Origin: Gammaproteobacteria bacterium LSUCC0057
GTDB lineage: Bacteria; Pseudomonadota; Gammaproteobacteria; Pseudomonadales; Porticoccaceae
Direction of reading: 5' to 3'
Length of the DNA: 64,000 nucleotides
Assembly: GCA_004535795.1 (NCBI GenBank)
Contig: SPIA01000001.1
Location: 485,126-549,125 of the forward strand
Shown: one piece after another, positions 1 through 7,947 of the stretch
Layout: each line of letters opens with the position of its first letter
How positions within the stretch are numbered: the stretch's first letter is position 1
The notes under the pieces: model-generated
Database searches by the model: none
What the model saw: the letters and a program-made list of their open reading frames with translations, nothing else
What the model was told of the DNA's origin: nothing
Position numbers and translations under genes: made by a program

Positions 1-1
1 C

Positions 2-910
2 TCCGATGAGTTGAAGCACCGCCTGCTGCCGCGTATGGCCAGTGCCGAAGATGTCTGGTGCCAACTGTTCAGTGAGCCATGTGGCGGCTCCGATGTAGCA
101 GGACTGCGCACCAGTGCAGTTCAGCAAGAAGACGGCTCATGGCGTATTAATGGACAGAAAATTTGGACCTCGGGTGCGCACGAAAGCGAGTACGGGGTTA
201 TCTTGTGTCGCACCGATACCAACGTATCGAAATATGCCGGCTTGACGATGTTTATAATTGATCTCAGACAGCCCGGTGTGGAGATCCGCCCAATTAAACA
301 GATGGATAAGGGCGAGCACTTCAATGAAGTCTTCTTCAACGATGCGATCATCCCCGACGAATACCGTCTCGGCGAGATCAATGCCGGTTGGCAAGCGGCT
401 TTGGTGGTGTTGATGAACGAGCGTATGGCGATTACCGCCAGTGCTCCCAATGGCTTTGAGGAGTTTCTAGAGTTCGTTAAAACCGCTGAAATTGGTGGCA
501 TGGTAGTGCGTGAAGACCCACTGGTGCGCGACAAACTCGTCGACTGGTACACCCTGCATTCCGGTGTTAAAGCGGGTTACTATCGCATGCTCACGGCAGT
601 CTCACACGGGGGATTGCCGGGGGCAGAAGGGTCTATCGGCAAACTGCTTGGCGGTCAGATGAATCAAGATATCGCCCACTTTGTGCTGCAGTTGATGGGC
701 GAAGCAGGACTGGTGCACGATCCCGATCAGAGCCCGTTTCGCGGCTACTTCCAAGACGCCTTCCTCTACTCGCCGGGTATTCGTCTCGCCGGTGGTACTG
801 ATGAGATCATGCGTAATATTGTTGCCGAACAAATCCTCGGTCTGCCGCAAGAGCCCAGAGCTGACAAGGGGCTCGCGTTTAAAGACATACCCAGCAGTGC
901 CAAGGTTTGA
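2..910 (+). CDS. Acyl-CoA dehydrogenase, 5'-truncated by window edge
   Basis: C-terminal part of a flavin-dependent acyl-CoA dehydrogenase, which puts an alpha,beta double bond into an acyl-CoA. The frame is open from base 2, so the N-terminal helical domain lies outside the window; the TTG at 11 is not a credible start. Visible are the beta-domain flavin motif (QLFSEPCGGSD), the INGQKIWTSGA segment, and the C-terminal AGGTDEIMRNIVAEQILG signature. The canonical YEGT glutamate position reads LAGG, as in other FadE proteins of this window. It sits just upstream of a sulfatase and near steroid genes, so a role in steroid side-chain or ring oxidation is inferred, not shown. Confidence 0.85.
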   Translation, partial: SDELKHRLLPRMASAEDVWCQLFSEPCGGSDVAGLRTSAVQQEDGSWRINGQKIWTSGAHESEYGVILCRTDTNVSKYAGLTMFIIDLRQPGVEIRPIKQMDKGEHFNEVFFNDAIIPDEYRLGEINAGWQAALVVLMNERMAITASAPNGFEEFLEFVKTAEIGGMVVREDPLVRDKLVDWYTLHSGVKAGYYRMLTAVSHGGLPGAEGSIGKLLGGQMNQDIAHFVLQLMGEAGLVHDPDQSPFRGYFQDAFLYSPGIRLAGGTDEIMRNIVAEQILGLPQEPRADKGLAFKDIPSSAKV

Positions 911-950
911 AGGTTAATCCATGAGTATTTAAAAGTAAGGAGTAGGGGTA

Positions 951-2558
951 GTGACCGCTATAAAAAATCGTTGCAAAGAGGGTGTTCGGCTACTCTTCAG
1001 TTGTTGCGTGCTACTCTCTTCGCTCTCTGTTTTGGCAGTCGATAGTCCGACTAAATTACCCAACGTAATTGTGATTGTAGCTGACGATCTCGGTTGGAAT
1101 GATGTCGGTTTTCACGGTGGCAATATCGACACTCCAGCGCTCGATCGGCTCGCTAGCGAAGGTGTCGAGCTACATCGATTCTACACCGCGCCGATCTGTT
1201 CGCCGACCCGCGCCGCGCTGATGACCGCGCGCGACCCGATCAAGTTGGGCATCGCCTACGGCGTAATTTCGCCGTGGGACAATAACGGTGTCCATCCCGA
1301 AGAGCACTTTATGCCGGAGAGTTTCCTCGCCGCCGGCTACCAGACCGCTATGGTTGGCAAGTGGCACTTGGGCCACGCGCAGATGAGTTATCACCCTAAC
1401 CAGCGCGGTTTTGAGCATTTTTACGGCCACCTGCACACCCAGGTCGGGTTCTATCCGCCGTTTGCCAATCTCGGTGGGCGCGATTTTCAGCGCAACGGCG
1501 TCTCTATCGATGACCAGGGCTACGAGACTTTCCTGCTCGCCGACGAGGTCAGCCGCTACATAAAACAGCGCGATCGGGACAAGCCATTTTTTGTCTATAT
1601 GCCGTTTATCGCACCGCATACGCCGCTCGATGCGCCGCAACAGCTTCAAAAAAAATACGCCGACATCAATACCGATTTGGCACCAGCGCGAACCGAGCAG
1701 ACCGATATGACCCGGGCGCGGGCGCAACAGATGGGCACGCCGAGTGCGCGGCCGATGTACGCTGCGGTGGTCGACGGCATGGACCAAGCGATCATGCAGG
1801 TATTGAATACCCTCGACGAGGAGGAGATTGCCGAGCAGACGCTAGTGTTTTTTATGAGCGATAACGGCGGCGCGGCATACTCTTACGGAGGTGCTGACAA
1901 CGCCCCGTTGCGCGGTGGTAAGAGCGAGGTCTATGAGGGCGGCATTCGCGTGGTGTCGTTGCTGCGCTGGCCCGGGGTTGTCCCCGCGGGCAGTCGCTTT
2001 GACAGCATCATGACGGTGATGGACCTGTTTCCGACCCTCGCCGAGGCCGCCTCGGTGCCGGTGGCGGCAACCAAGCCGCTGGATGGCCGTTCGCTCTGGC
2101 AGTCGATTATCCAACGGCAGCGCGTCCCGCGCCAAGAGCTGGTATTTTTCGCCTCAGAGACCCCGATTTACGGCGAGTTTAATCTCACCGCATTCAATGA
2201 TGATTGGAAGCTGATTCAGCGGGTGAGACAAGACCCCCTTCAGGTCAGTGTCAGCAACCAGCTATTTGATATTTCTGCGGACCCCTACGAGTACCGCGAC
2301 CTCGCTGCGCAACACCCACAAATCGTCGATCGCTTGGCCGGTGAGATTGCAGCTTGGCGAGCGCAATACCCGATCAACGGCACCCGCTCAATTTTGGCAC
2401 CGCCGCCGGGCTGGCGCGCCCCTCACGATTGGGCCAGTTACCCGCGCCCGCTCGAGCAGTTGCAGCCCAATGCGGCCCCCTCCTATGCGCCCAACCCCGC
2501 TATTGAACGGGCGTTAGATGAGCAACACGGTGAACGCGGCCGCTTGATCTACCGCTGA
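951..2558 (+). CDS. Secreted arylsulfatase (type I, formylglycine-dependent)
   Basis: Hydrolyses a sulfate ester, probably in the periplasm. A Sec signal peptide (about residues 1-29, ending SVLA) precedes the sulfatase fold. The metal-binding DD pair is D45/D46, the formylglycine motif is C83-S-P-T-R87, GKWHLG spans 136-141, and a later SDNGG motif supplies further metal ligands. Overall layout resembles arylsulfatase B-type enzymes. The start is a GTG with a good AAGGAG site at 937-942. The Cys-type motif needs a maturase (FGE or anSME), which is not in the window. Substrate is unknown; in this setting sulfated steroids are a reasonable inference, sulfated polysaccharide the alternative. 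Confidence 0.88.
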   Translation: MTAIKNRCKEGVRLLFSCCVLLSSLSVLAVDSPTKLPNVIVIVADDLGWNDVGFHGGNIDTPALDRLASEGVELHRFYTAPICSPTRAALMTARDPIKLGIAYGVISPWDNNGVHPEEHFMPESFLAAGYQTAMVGKWHLGHAQMSYHPNQRGFEHFYGHLHTQVGFYPPFANLGGRDFQRNGVSIDDQGYETFLLADEVSRYIKQRDRDKPFFVYMPFIAPHTPLDAPQQLQKKYADINTDLAPARTEQTDMTRARAQQMGTPSARPMYAAVVDGMDQAIMQVLNTLDEEEIAEQTLVFFMSDNGGAAYSYGGADNAPLRGGKSEVYEGGIRVVSLLRWPGVVPAGSRFDSIMTVMDLFPTLAEAASVPVAATKPLDGRSLWQSIIQRQRVPRQELVFFASETPIYGEFNLTAFNDDWKLIQRVRQDPLQVSVSNQLFDISADPYEYRDLAAQHPQIVDRLAGEIAAWRAQYPINGTRSILAPPPGWRAPHDWASYPRPLEQLQPNAAPSYAPNPAIERALDEQHGERGRLIYR

Positions 2559-2565
2559 TAGCGAC

Positions 2566-3690
2566 TCAGCGACTGACGGCGGCGAGCATCGCTGCGACCG
2601 TTTCATCGTCATAGCCGAGACCGCTGAGTACTGCGGCGGTGTCGCTGCCGAGCGGCTTGGCGGCGCTGGGGCGGTCGCTTGGGGTGCGCGAAAAGCGGGG
2701 CGCCGGTGCCGCTTGAGTGACCCCGTCGACCTCGATAAAGCTGTTGCGGGCACGGTTGTGTGGGTGCTGTGGCGCTTCGCTCATCGACAGCACCGGGGCA
2801 AAGCAGACATCGCTACCCTCCATTAGCTCACACCAGTATTGACGGCTCTGGGTGGCTATCTTGGCGGCGATGGCAGCCTTTAGCGCCGGCCATTGGCGCG
2901 GGTCCATCTGCGCGGCAAACTGCGTTGGGTCGAGGTCAAGTTTTTCGATTAACAGAGCGTAAAACTGCGGCTCAATAGAGCCGATGGTGATGAACTTGTC
3001 GTCGCTGGTGCGGTAGCTGTCATAAAAGTGCGCGGCGCCATCCAATACATTGCAACCGGCGCGGTCCTGCCACATGCCGGCGGCGTGCATGCTCTGCATC
3101 ATGTGCATGAGGTTAGCGACCCCTTCGGTCATCGCCGCATCAATCACCTGGCCTTGACCCGAGTGGTGACGCTCGATCACTGCAGCGAGTACACCCATCA
3201 CCAGAAACAAGGCACCGCCGCCGAAGTCACCGACTAGATTGAGTGGTGGCACCGGTGTCTCACCGGCGCGGCCGATGGCGTGCAGTGCACCGGTGAGTGC
3301 GATATAGTTGAGGTCGTGGCCGGCGGCCTGAGCGAGTGGGCCGGTTTGGCCCCAGCCGGTGATGCGGCCATAGATCAGTTGTGGGTTGCGGCTGTGCAAT
3401 TGCTCAGGGCCAAAGCCGAGTCGTTCGGCAACGCCGGGACGAAAACCTTCTATAAGGATGTCGGCACCCTCGCAAAGCTTTAGTAGCGCCTCTAACCCCT
3501 CGGCTGATTTTAGATCGAGCGCCACAGTCTGCTTGCCGCGCTCACTGATTGCGGCCGGTCTGGCGCTCGATTTTATTTTGCGGCCAACGGTGATGACGTC
3601 GGCGCCCATGTCAGCCAGCAGCATGCCGGCAAAGGGTGCCGGGCCTAAGCCCTCAAGTTCAATCACGCGCATTCCACTTAGGGCTCCCAT
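2566..3690 (-). CDS. mcr: Alpha-methylacyl-CoA racemase (CaiB/BaiF family)
   Basis: Interconverts R and S 2-methylacyl-CoA esters. Sterol and bile-acid side chains carry a C25 methyl branch that must be S before beta-oxidation, so this enzyme suits a steroid cluster. At 374 residues it has the usual family length. Residues matching the known catalytic set of the mycobacterial enzyme (His126, Asp156, Glu241) are present at almost the same positions: H125 in AGHDLNYIALTG, D155 in VGDFGGG and E240 in GSIEPQF. ATG start with an AGGAG site. It is the last gene of a minus-strand group tetR-SDR-SDR-mcr. General CaiB-type CoA transferase activity is the alternative, but the catalytic residues favour racemase. 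Confidence 0.87.
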   Translation of the reverse strand: MGALSGMRVIELEGLGPAPFAGMLLADMGADVITVGRKIKSSARPAAISERGKQTVALDLKSAEGLEALLKLCEGADILIEGFRPGVAERLGFGPEQLHSRNPQLIYGRITGWGQTGPLAQAAGHDLNYIALTGALHAIGRAGETPVPPLNLVGDFGGGALFLVMGVLAAVIERHHSGQGQVIDAAMTEGVANLMHMMQSMHAAGMWQDRAGCNVLDGAAHFYDSYRTSDDKFITIGSIEPQFYALLIEKLDLDPTQFAAQMDPRQWPALKAAIAAKIATQSRQYWCELMEGSDVCFAPVLSMSEAPQHPHNRARNSFIEVDGVTQAAPAPRFSRTPSDRPSAAKPLGSDTAAVLSGLGYDDETVAAMLAAVSR

Positions 3691-3702
3691 CGCTGACTCC
3701 TA

Positions 3703-4461
3703 TTAAATCTGATCAGGTCTAAACATGGCATCGTGGCCGCCGTCGACAAACAGTAGTGCACCACAGACAAAACTGGCTTTGTCGCTGAGCAAAAACTCGA
3801 CTAAATTGGCAACATCTTCAGGTAAACCTGGGCGACCAGCCGGTATTGAGGCGACAAACTGGCGGATTGCCTCGCCGTAAGTGGCGTCGTTGGCGACCGC
3901 TTGGGTCATCGGCGTTTCGATATAGCCTGGGGCCACGGCGTTGATGGTGATGCCGCGGCGCGCATAGCTGGCGCTGACTGATCGCATCCAGCGCGCCACC
4001 GCCTGCTTGGAGCCGCTGTAGCAGTTGTGACCGCTCTCGCCGCTGGCCGCAGCCACCGCCACTGCTTCGTCGTTGCCGAGCATCGCTTCGACCAGTTGTG
4101 GGGCCTGGCACTGCGGTGCCGAATTGGAGCTAATCAGTACTACGCGACCGCCCTCGACCAGCAGATCGGCTAAACCTTCAACCAGCTCGGTGGTGCCAAA
4201 GTAGTTGATCGAAACTATCTTGCCGGTGTCGGGAAAGTGCGAGGCGACGCCGGCGCAGGTGATAATACCGTCGAGGCCGCCACTGAACTGCTGGCGCGCC
4301 TGGGCAATCGCTGCTGCGCGCGAGGCGCTATCGGCGAGATCGACAGTGATATCGGCCTCTTTTAAATCCATGACCACTACGCGGTGGCCGCAGGCTTGTA
4401 GCAGTTGTTTGATCGCCGCGCCGATACCGGTGGCGCCGCCGCTCATTAAGTAGTTTTTCAT
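3703..4461 (-). CDS. hsdA: 3-alpha-hydroxysteroid dehydrogenase/carbonyl reductase-like SDR
   Basis: NAD(P)-dependent oxidation of a steroid 3-alpha-hydroxyl to the ketone. The frame is open further upstream, but the ATG at 4461 places SGGATGIG (residues 7-14) at the normal Rossmann position and gives 252 residues. Key residues are S114 in SSNS, Y148 and K152 (YSGSK). The short DITVDL segment after the second strand, the VSINYFG motif and the C-terminal DGGHDAMFRPDQ closely follow the Comamonas testosteroni 3-alpha-HSD/carbonyl reductase as I remember it (ending DGGIDAVMRPTQF). Lies between another SDR and mcr in one operon. Exact stereospecificity is inferred from resemblance. Confidence 0.8.
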   Translation of the reverse strand: MKNYLMSGGATGIGAAIKQLLQACGHRVVVMDLKEADITVDLADSASRAAAIAQARQQFSGGLDGIITCAGVASHFPDTGKIVSINYFGTTELVEGLADLLVEGGRVVLISSNSAPQCQAPQLVEAMLGNDEAVAVAAASGESGHNCYSGSKQAVARWMRSVSASYARRGITINAVAPGYIETPMTQAVANDATYGEAIRQFVASIPAGRPGLPEDVANLVEFLLSDKASFVCGALLFVDGGHDAMFRPDQI

Positions 4462-4486
4462 AGTGCCGCTCTCTGTTGTGGTGGCT

Positions 4487-5290
4487 TTACTGCTGCTGCA
4501 TGACGGCTTCAATGGCACTGCCGGGCAGGGCCTGCATACCGCCATCGACTTCAAGAATTTTACCGCTGACAAAAGCGCTGGCGCTGCTGGCCAGATAGAC
4601 CGCCGCCCAGGCGATATCCATCGGCTCGCCCATGCGCTGCAACGGGATCCAACGCGTGGTCGCTTTGTGCATCGCCTCGTTCTGTTTGATAAACGCGGTG
4701 CTCGGGGTATCGACCGCGCCGGGGGCGATACCGTTGACGCGGATATGCGGTGCCAGCTCGTAGGAGATCACTTTAGTCATCTGGTTCATGCCCGCTTTGG
4801 CGGCGGCGTAGGCGGAGAAGTTTTTATCTACCATCCACGACAGTGCCGATGAGACATTGATAATCGCCGCCTCGCGGCCTTGGCGCAGCAGCGGCAGGCA
4901 GCCGTGTATCAGCGAGTATGCCGAGGTGAGGTTGATGGTCAGTGTGTCCTCAAAACGCTGACGGTCGACCTTTTCTAAACTGCCCCAGCCGCGACCGGCG
5001 GCACCGGCGTTATTGACCAGAATATCCAGAGCGGTAAATTCGGCGGCAATTTTCTCCGGCACTTGGTCGAGCTGTTGTTGATCGGTGATGTCGCAAGTGA
5101 TCATCAGCGCCTTGACACCGTGCCCGCGCACCTCTTCTGCCAAGCTGTCGAGTTCTTGTTGGTTGCGGGCGATACCGATGATGTTGGCACCCAGTTCGGC
5201 GTAGCTGAGCGCAATGGCACGGCCAATGCCCTTGCCGGCACCGGTGACTAAGGCAGTTTTTCCGGTGAGTTTAAATGCATCTAGTAGCAT
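4487..5290 (-). CDS. Short-chain dehydrogenase, possibly hydroxysteroid dehydrogenase
   Basis: Classical SDR of 267 residues. Cofactor motif TGAGKGIG near residue 16, NNAG in the fourth strand, catalytic serine in NVSSA, and YAAAKAG with the catalytic Tyr and Lys. RVNGIAPGAVDTP and a C-terminal EVDGG are typical of the family. The general pattern recalls 7-alpha-hydroxysteroid dehydrogenase (HdhA), which would fit a bile-acid substrate, but many SDRs look alike. ATG start with AGAGGT upstream. It follows the TetR gene by 44 bases and is probably co-transcribed with it and with the two genes downstream. Confidence 0.8.
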   Translation of the reverse strand: MLLDAFKLTGKTALVTGAGKGIGRAIALSYAELGANIIGIARNQQELDSLAEEVRGHGVKALMITCDITDQQQLDQVPEKIAAEFTALDILVNNAGAAGRGWGSLEKVDRQRFEDTLTINLTSAYSLIHGCLPLLRQGREAAIINVSSALSWMVDKNFSAYAAAKAGMNQMTKVISYELAPHIRVNGIAPGAVDTPSTAFIKQNEAMHKATTRWIPLQRMGEPMDIAWAAVYLASSASAFVSGKILEVDGGMQALPGSAIEAVMQQQ

Positions 5291-5334
5291 AGCGACCTCT
5301 TAATGGCAGATTAGTAGGTGAGAATGGTTGATGT

Positions 5335-5991
5335 TCAGGCGGGTGCCCGCAGTGAGTTGGCGAGTAATTTTGCGCTCTGCTCCAGGGTGGTAAATAGATC
5401 GAGATCTTCCACGTTGAGCCAATTCAGCAGTGCATAGAGATAGCTGCCGACCAAAATCTGTACCTGCACAGCGACCTGTGCAGCCCGATCGACATCACCC
5501 TGCCTGCGACCGGCTTCGACCAGCCGCGCCATGGCGCTGTTGAGGCGCGCCATGCGGTCTGTGGAGGTGCGTTGATCGGCCAGTCCTGACATGCCCTCGA
5601 CCAGCATCAGCCGCGTTAACGAGGTATTTTTAGCGATATGGCGAGCGGAGCGGCGCATCAGGCTCTCGATGCGTGCCTCGGTACTGCAGGGGCGCTGCAG
5701 TTCGGCGTCGATGTAGGCGATGAACTGCCGGTCCATCTCTTCGATGAGACTATGCAATACCGCCTGTTTGCTGGCGAAGTAGTTGAAGAAGGTCGGTTTC
5801 GAGATCTCTGCAGCAGCGGCAATACTGTCGACGGTGGTCGCCGCCACCCCTTGGGCAGCGAACAGCGCGCCGGCTTCAACGCAGATGCGTTGGTGGGTGA
5901 GGCGTTTTTTGCGGTCGCGTAGGGACTCCAGCGCTGCGCCGCACTGGTCGGGGGCTCTTTCAAAGCTGTCTGTAGCGGTGCGGTGGGGCAC
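5335..5991 (-). CDS. TetR-family transcriptional regulator
   Basis: 218-residue repressor-type protein. The N-terminal helix-turn-helix is clear: RICVEAGALFAAQGV, then TTVDSIAAAAEISKPTFFNYF at about residues 52-72, then ASKQAVL. The C-terminal ligand domain is variable, as expected. The start is a GTG at 5991; no in-frame ATG precedes the HTH. It is divergent from the SDR/Rieske group starting at 6098, and the 106-base gap carries a candidate promoter. It probably controls both its own operon (SDR, hsdA, mcr) and the divergent one, in response to a steroid or its CoA ester; the ligand is not predictable from sequence. Confidence 0.88.
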   Translation of the reverse strand: MPHRTATDSFERAPDQCGAALESLRDRKKRLTHQRICVEAGALFAAQGVAATTVDSIAAAAEISKPTFFNYFASKQAVLHSLIEEMDRQFIAYIDAELQRPCSTEARIESLMRRSARHIAKNTSLTRLMLVEGMSGLADQRTSTDRMARLNSAMARLVEAGRRQGDVDRAAQVAVQVQILVGSYLYALLNWLNVEDLDLFTTLEQSAKLLANSLRAPA

Positions 5992-6025
5992 AGTGTCTCT
6001 CGCTGGGTGATGGTCTATTTAGTAC

Positions 6026-6053
6026 TTGCCAACGGCTAAAATAAGGATATACC
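6026..6053 (+). promoter_or_regulatory. Candidate sigma70 promoter for the SDR-Rieske operon
   Basis: TTGCCA (6026-6031; 5 of 6 to the -35 consensus) and TATACC (6048-6053; 4 of 6 to the -10) are separated by 16 bases, about 45 bases upstream of the SDR start. The region lies between the divergent TetR gene and its likely target, where a TetR operator would be expected, though no strong palindrome is obvious. Confidence 0.4.
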
Positions 6054-6097
6054 ATAGTTAAAAATTAGACTACAGTAAAGTTATTTGAGGCCTTGTT

Positions 6098-6859
6098 ATG
6101 TCGCAATTGTTAAAAGATAAAGTGGGTGTCGTCACCGGTTCGGGCGGCGGTATCGGTCGCGCCATTGCCGTCGCATTTGCCCGCGAGGGCGCCAAAGTGG
6201 TGGTGACCGACTTCAATCAGGAGACCGGTAACGAGACCGTTGAGCTGATCCGCGCCGCTGGCGGCGACGCGCAATTTTTTGCCGCTGATGTTTCCGACGA
6301 GGCCAAGGTCGCTGAGTTGATGGCGTTCACCACAGCGCAGTACGGCCGTCTCGATATCGCCTGCAACAGCGCGGCGGTCAGCCGTGGCTCAGGCCCGATA
6401 CACACCTTTGACAAAGCGGTCTTCGACCAGACCCTGGAGCTCTGTCTTACCAATACTTGGCTCTGTATGAAGTATCAGATCCCGCTGATGTTGGAGCAGG
6501 GCGGCGGCAGTATCGTCAATATCTCCTCCAACGCGTCACTGCGCGGCCAGCGCTTTAATACCGCTTACGCCGCGGCCAAGAGCGGCGTTAACCTGTTGAC
6601 CAAAAGCGCCGCCACCGAGTACGGCCACAAAGGCATTCGCATCAACGCGGTGTCGCCGGGCGTTATCCGCACCCCCGGCGTCGAGCAGTATTTTGCCGAG
6701 CAGCCAAAAATTGCCGAGGGGCTCAAACAGGCGGCAGTCATGAACCGCTTGGGTGAGCCGGAGGAGATCGCCGAGGCGGTGGTCTTCCTCTGCTCTGATC
6801 GCGCCTCTTTTATTACCGGGCAAATTCTCTCTGTCGATGGCGGCGCCGCCGTTAAGTAA
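6098..6859 (+). CDS. Short-chain dehydrogenase/reductase
   Basis: 253-residue classical SDR. TGSGGGIG cofactor motif near residue 14, an acidic residue after the second strand (VVTDF) suggesting NAD preference, CNSAA in place of the usual NNAG, catalytic serine in NISSN, and YAAAK. C-terminus SVDGG. ATG start with GAGG eight bases upstream. First gene after the divergent TetR regulator and 27 bases before a Rieske oxygenase, so the pair probably oxidises one steroid: the oxygenase introduces an oxygen or double bond and the SDR oxidises a hydroxyl. The substrate position on the steroid cannot be read from the sequence. Confidence 0.82.
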   Translation: MSQLLKDKVGVVTGSGGGIGRAIAVAFAREGAKVVVTDFNQETGNETVELIRAAGGDAQFFAADVSDEAKVAELMAFTTAQYGRLDIACNSAAVSRGSGPIHTFDKAVFDQTLELCLTNTWLCMKYQIPLMLEQGGGSIVNISSNASLRGQRFNTAYAAAKSGVNLLTKSAATEYGHKGIRINAVSPGVIRTPGVEQYFAEQPKIAEGLKQAAVMNRLGEPEEIAEAVVFLCSDRASFITGQILSVDGGAAVK

Positions 6860-6886
6860 TTCCAGTTATTGCACTAGGAGCTCGCT

Positions 6887-7888
6887 ATGTTAATCACTAC
6901 TGACAAACGCACCAACCCGATCCCGCTGCCAATGCCGTGGGGCTGGTACCACGTCCTTTACTCCCACGAGTTAGAGGCGGGGCAGTCGACACCGCTCACC
7001 TACTTTGACCAAGAGCTGGTGGCGTTTCGCACGGAGTCAGGTGTCGCTCGCGTAGTCGACGCCTACTGCCCACACATGGGCGCGCACCTCGGGTACGGCA
7101 TTCGCGACCAAGCCGGCGGCGGCTCGTCGGTCGTTGGTGAGAGCATCGTCTGCCCCTTCCATGGCTGGGCGTTCAACGGCGAAGGGCAGTGCACCGATAT
7201 CCCCTATGCGAAAAATATGCCGCCGCGAGTGGCGCGCGGTGAGCAGGTGTTGGGCTGCTGGCAGGTGCGCGAGCTCAACGGCTCAATCTTGGTCTGGTAC
7301 CACCCGCACGGCGTCGAGCCGCTGTTTGAGCCGACCCAGATTGACGAACTGCTCGATGACGCTGATAAGTGGGGAGAGCCGGCGCGCTTTAATTGGGACA
7401 TTGGTACCCACATGGAGGAGATTGGCGAGAACGCTGTCGACCCGGCCCACTTTAAGTTTGTCCACGGCACCGACGATGTCCCGGATGCCGATGTGTTGGA
7501 GTTTGACGGCTACCACCGCCGCGGCTTCTTGCGCACCCGCAACACCACCCCGCAGGGGATTGTCGATGGCACCATAGAAAATATGAACTTTGGCCCTGGG
7601 TTGGCGGTAGTGCGCTTTAAAGGGCTGGTCGATACAGTCCTTATCGCCAATGTGACGCCGATCACCAGTCAACTGACCCGCGCTCACTACACCTTTATCC
7701 AGCCCAAGCCGGTCAACGAGATGATGGCGCGCTTTGGCAAGGCGCTGGTCGACAATATCTGCCAGCAGATGGCGGAGGATAAGATCATCTGGGACCGCAA
7801 AAAGTACTACGCCAAGCCGCTGCTCTGCGATGGCGACGGCCCGTTCGCTAAGTTCAGAAAGTGGTACGGCCAGTTCCTGGTCGAGTAA
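6887..7888 (+). CDS. Rieske non-heme iron oxygenase, KshA/Neverland-like
   Basis: 333-residue oxygenase component. Rieske cluster ligands C61-P-H63 and C89-P-F-H92; mononuclear iron region D185, H188 and H193 in NAVDPAHFKFVH. Such proteins receive electrons from a separate reductase and hydroxylate or desaturate a substrate. The N-terminal WGWYHVLYSHEL, YCPHMGAHLGYG and CPFHGWAFNGEG segments recall both KshA (3-ketosteroid 9-alpha-hydroxylase) and the sterol 7-desaturase family (DAF-36/Neverland). It differs clearly from the other Rieske protein at 32158, which is the better KshA candidate, so this one probably acts on another carbon. A rho-independent terminator follows. Confidence 0.85.
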   Translation: MLITTDKRTNPIPLPMPWGWYHVLYSHELEAGQSTPLTYFDQELVAFRTESGVARVVDAYCPHMGAHLGYGIRDQAGGGSSVVGESIVCPFHGWAFNGEGQCTDIPYAKNMPPRVARGEQVLGCWQVRELNGSILVWYHPHGVEPLFEPTQIDELLDDADKWGEPARFNWDIGTHMEEIGENAVDPAHFKFVHGTDDVPDADVLEFDGYHRRGFLRTRNTTPQGIVDGTIENMNFGPGLAVVRFKGLVDTVLIANVTPITSQLTRAHYTFIQPKPVNEMMARFGKALVDNICQQMAEDKIIWDRKKYYAKPLLCDGDGPFAKFRKWYGQFLVE

Positions 7889-7916
7889 CCAGCGATCTGC
7901 CGAGGTTATTTTTAAC

Positions 7917-7947
7917 AGCGCTGCCCTCCTTGGTGGCGCTTTTTTTT
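7917..7947 (+). terminator. Rho-independent terminator after the Rieske gene
   Basis: Stem AGCGCTGCC (7917-7925), loop of six, GGTGGCGCT (7932-7940), then seven T. Two G-T pairs are needed in the stem. The next gene can only start at a TTG at 7946, inside the T-tract. Confidence 0.65.
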
